Below, piece after piece: positions 33,652 through 36,713 of a stretch of 36,713 bases of DNA (positions within the stretch are counted from its first letter, which is position 1; the number at the start of each line of letters is the position of its first letter). Under the pieces are notes generated by a model, which saw only the letters and a program-made list of their open reading frames with translations, did not search any database and was not told the DNA's origin. The translations under genes were made by a program, and so were the position numbers. Origin of the DNA: Saccoglossus kowalevskii (taxonomy: Eukaryota; Hemichordata; Enteropneusta; Harrimaniidae); NCBI RefSeq assembly GCF_000003605.2, contig NW_003140812.1:1376111-1412823 (forward strand), written 5' to 3'.

Positions 33652-36600
33652 TCATCATTTAGCTTATAGTAGTACATATCCTATACTTAGTTCCATGTGG
33701 TTCTTTAGTTCTAAGGAGGGATATAGTTTACTCCTGATTCTTGATGTAATTTGTAACGCATATAACATAAATGGGCATATGCGTCATATAATTGAAATGA
33801 AGAAGGATTTGTCTAGCATACCATCAACGTTCAGCAAAACGATGTCCCAATCGACGCACTAAAAAGTCTACATGTATTACGTGAAATGCAATAAAGTGGA
33901 AATAAAACACCATAACGTAGATCTTTTAACAAATATAGCACAGAAAAGAAGTTCATGAACACAAAACAGCTATAACAAAAATAGTCAAGTTTAGTTTATT
34001 GTTAAAATAGTTTACAATAAACATGGTAACATTATAACATTACTAGTAACTGATTTTATTATTGACAGCAATATATTCCTTTGAATCAATAATACGATTC
34101 GAATTTCTAATAAAGTATTACGTCCCGGTTGATCACATGTGCAAGAAATGAGCGGAGAAATAAGTCTGGAAGATGATATATGGACGCCACAACCAAGACA
34201 AATATCACCGGCGCCAGCCTGGTATTAAATTTCGAACGTACTGACGCAGAAGTAAGTGGAACACGTCGGAATAATTACGCACGAATTCTTTAACATTGCC
34301 ATGTTCCACAGTCTATAGAGGGACTGTGTACGTTCTAACAGCAAGCAATGTAGAAGTGAAAAAAATCAATCATTGTTTACTTGAATTGTTTACTTTACAT
34401 GGATTTCTTACGGCGTTATATTTTTCATTTCGAAACATTTCGCACAAAAAAATGTCATTAGTACTAGTTTGGGTAGGACGAACAATAGAATACATGTCAA
34501 ATACAATAGTTTTAGATTGTAATCGATTAAACAAAAAACAAGTAATCGAAAATGAGAAATGAGTAATTATCATGATATACATATCTTGAAACTTTTTGTT
34601 CGTCAATCACATCGCCTGATCTTCCATCGGCCGTGCTGTAGGCATATATAGTTACCGCGCCATGATTTCCCGATGAAAGCAAACAAAACTTTTACATAAT
34701 AGCATAGAGTACAGTCAATGACACGTCTGTTGATATGGAACTAAATACGACACGTTGACGGCACTTTTGTGTAGTATCGTGTAAAAAGGTTAGTGTCCGG
34801 TGTTCTAAGATACTAGTAGAATTATTATAGATTATTATAGCACAATAGAGATAGAAACGATATAGTATCATGGTGGTGGGTTTAATGGGACACCGTCGTT
34901 AAGCCGAGGGAGGTGAGTGGGAAAACAATGAAAAAAACAATTACCCGGTTGTGTGTAGGGATTGTTTGTGTAATGGAAGTATTACGGCATTCAGAACGGC
35001 ATTCACCCCATTAACGCTCAAAAACGACGAACCTAGCAAGTACGAACCTCGTGATATACTCTTCGCGGTCGGCTTTTCAGAAAATGGCACATCGACCAAA
35101 TTAGTAAAAACAAACTTACCCTATCGCTGTTTAATTTGTGAAAATTCACCGCACACAATGAAACCTACATTATGTGCGGATATGATCTACACATTTATAT
35201 CTCTAACATGTCTAGTAATGTATTCATTTGGTGTCTTTGGCATGAACAGAATTTACCTATATTACAGAGTTCTCGTAGAAACATTACATGGTACTGATTG
35301 CTTCGCTGTACGATGCGTTCATTACTTGTACGGCACTGTGTTCGAAAATCAATACATTTTTCTAAGTGTATGAGTCTTTCGTCCAAAGAACCCACGAAAC
35401 AGGGAGGTAACAGGGCTAGGCTGCAGTCAATTTCAGATTCAAAAATAGAAAGGCCCAATAAACGATTGACAGTTTAAAATATTGCCGATGCCATTCGTTC
35501 CGCGTGAAGGAGTTGATAATATCTTATCCAACTAATAAATGACGATTTTATTCAGCACGCTAGGTGCATATGGTACTGACCTCAGACCAGAAGCAATCCA
35601 ACTGGACATAAACACTTCGTTTTTCTTAAGTTAATTCCGATTTTAGATACGAGTTGGTCCAACCATTTTCAGCCAGAAACAAAAGTTCAATTGAAACCTT
35701 GAGAACAGTCACATTCACTCAGCGTCTCACGGAAGCCTGGGGCTATTCACACAGCTTGTATAATGATGGATTTGGTTTCTTGGTTTCAATTAAGACAGGC
35801 TTAAATGTTGAATACTAGACAACCCTCCTGAGACTGTGTAAACATTGACTGTTTGATCAACTTCTGGGACTCACCAGTACCAGTCTTGTATTTGTTCGTA
35901 ATTTATACGCTAACAGTGAAAGTGACTGATGAAGGTGACTGATGAAGATGGAAGATGATATAGGTGACTGATGATTGGGGTTACTTTGCAATGGACTAAT
36001 TCTAGATCAATACAATATAAGGGAATTCACTACTCAATATCTCATACATATTACATACACTAGGTTATAGAGCAGATAAGATTCCATCTCTATCATAAAG
36101 GTATGAGGTTTCCGAGAATGATGTCAACACTCGAAGTCCTAACAGACGCGAAAATGAATATATTGGCCATTTCAAATCAGTGATAGTAATTTCAGTTCAG
36201 TTCACCTTCGCGCCAACGTGCGCTTTTTCGACCATCGCTTCATCACTACGTTAATATAACATTTAATTACCCATATTTGGACATTGAGTTACGTCATTGT
36301 TACATTTTGTCGTCCATGAATCTGCATAGGTTTTTTACGTTGATTTCGGTAACGAAATCGCATGCAACTATCCCGGTTATGCGGGTTTGTGACGTAGAAA
36401 TGAAAGCAGATTTATTTTCAAGCGAGAAAGCGTAACGTCTGCGTACCAGCGATACGCGCACTCATGTTACGGGCTACGGTATTCCACACAACGCACTACA
36501 CTGGGCAAAATCGTTGGTATACGACGGGTACATTAGCGTATTCGCACGCGTATATTCCCGATATTCGAAGATATACGTTGGTCGGCGCACACGTACATTC

Positions 36601-36713
36601 AACGTATGTACCGGGAATACGCAACGTATATTCACACATTCGGAACATACTGATACGTAAATATACACAGCAGTATATTTACGCAGACCGGAAGTATACA
36701 GTGCGCACATTAA
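33652..36713. other. terminal non-coding interval
   Basis: 3.1 kb to the window end. It has TACTAGTA at 34041 and 34811, a short GTGACTGATGA repeat at 35922-35977, and an unusual purine-pyrimidine-alternating segment at 36470-36700. A 140-codon plus frame at 34951-35373 has no recognisable domain and is not called. Confidence 0.6.
35922..35977. repeat. short GTGACTGATGA tandem repeat
   Basis: Three spaced copies of GTGACTGATGA (35922, 35935, 35964) with GAAGATG-like spacers. Confidence 0.7.

Noticed and set aside
34951-35373. 140-codon plus-strand open frame
   Set aside because: No recognisable domain and no supporting neighbours. Frames of this length occur by chance in 36 kb; kept only as a remark on the interval.
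1-36713. tRNA, rRNA, snRNA, CRISPR array, telomere repeat or bacterial operon signals
   Set aside because: I looked for box B motifs, rRNA-like blocks, spaced repeats and TTAGGG runs by eye and found none that hold up; a tRNAscan or Infernal run was not possible.

Overview
The window is AT-rich metazoan DNA. It has genes split by GT-AG introns, long non-coding stretches, microsatellites and several families of short inverted-repeat transposons, and no sign of bacterial or viral organisation. The protein-level content points to a marine-type invertebrate (lophotrochozoan or invertebrate deuterostome): two divergent nicotinic-receptor-like subunits, an intronless ASMT/HIOMT-like methyltransferase and a lineage-restricted low-complexity protein. 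The exact phylum cannot be fixed from this sequence alone.

Left part (1-16.8 kb): two complete nicotinic acetylcholine receptor (Cys-loop channel) subunit genes lie head to tail on the minus strand, at 329-5741 and 10944-16811. I rebuilt all six coding exons of each. Every junction keeps frame, with the family's diagnostic 45-bp exon 3 and 110-bp exon 4, and identical phases in both genes. They encode 461 and 462 residues. Both lack the YxCC vicinal cysteines, the loop A tyrosine and the Asp of WxPD, and both carry Ile at the 9' pore position. They look like non-alpha subunits from a lineage-specific tandem duplication. Most of exon 4 is nearly identical between them, which suggests recent gene conversion. 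A MITE sits 15 bp from the exon 5 acceptor of the first gene.

Middle part (16.8-24 kb): mostly non-coding, with a 217-bp TA-flanked MITE, a 110-bp tandem duplication and a short 41-bp-period repeat. At 22690-23727 (minus) there is an intact single-exon gene for a 345-residue protein of unknown function, with a Tyr/Pro-rich N-terminus, acidic runs, a basic patch and a compact C-terminal domain.

Right part (24-36.7 kb): an intronless ASMT-like SAM-dependent O-methyltransferase gene at 27097-28143 (plus), then about 8.5 kb with no convincing gene. That stretch holds a TTAA-flanked MITE copy, a hAT-type MITE with an 8-bp target duplication, and simple repeats.

The most interesting structural signal is the palindromic octamer TACTAGTA. 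It occurs at least 12 times in the right 26 kb and not at all in the first 10.7 kb. It has exactly the form expected of the excision scar of a TA-targeting (Tc1/mariner/Stowaway-like) element whose ends are CT...AG. A MITE family with such ends is present in the window (2108-2293 and 20514-20730). Two copies of another MITE (10232-10364 and 33257-33395) differ by precisely the six bases that such a scar would add at a TA.
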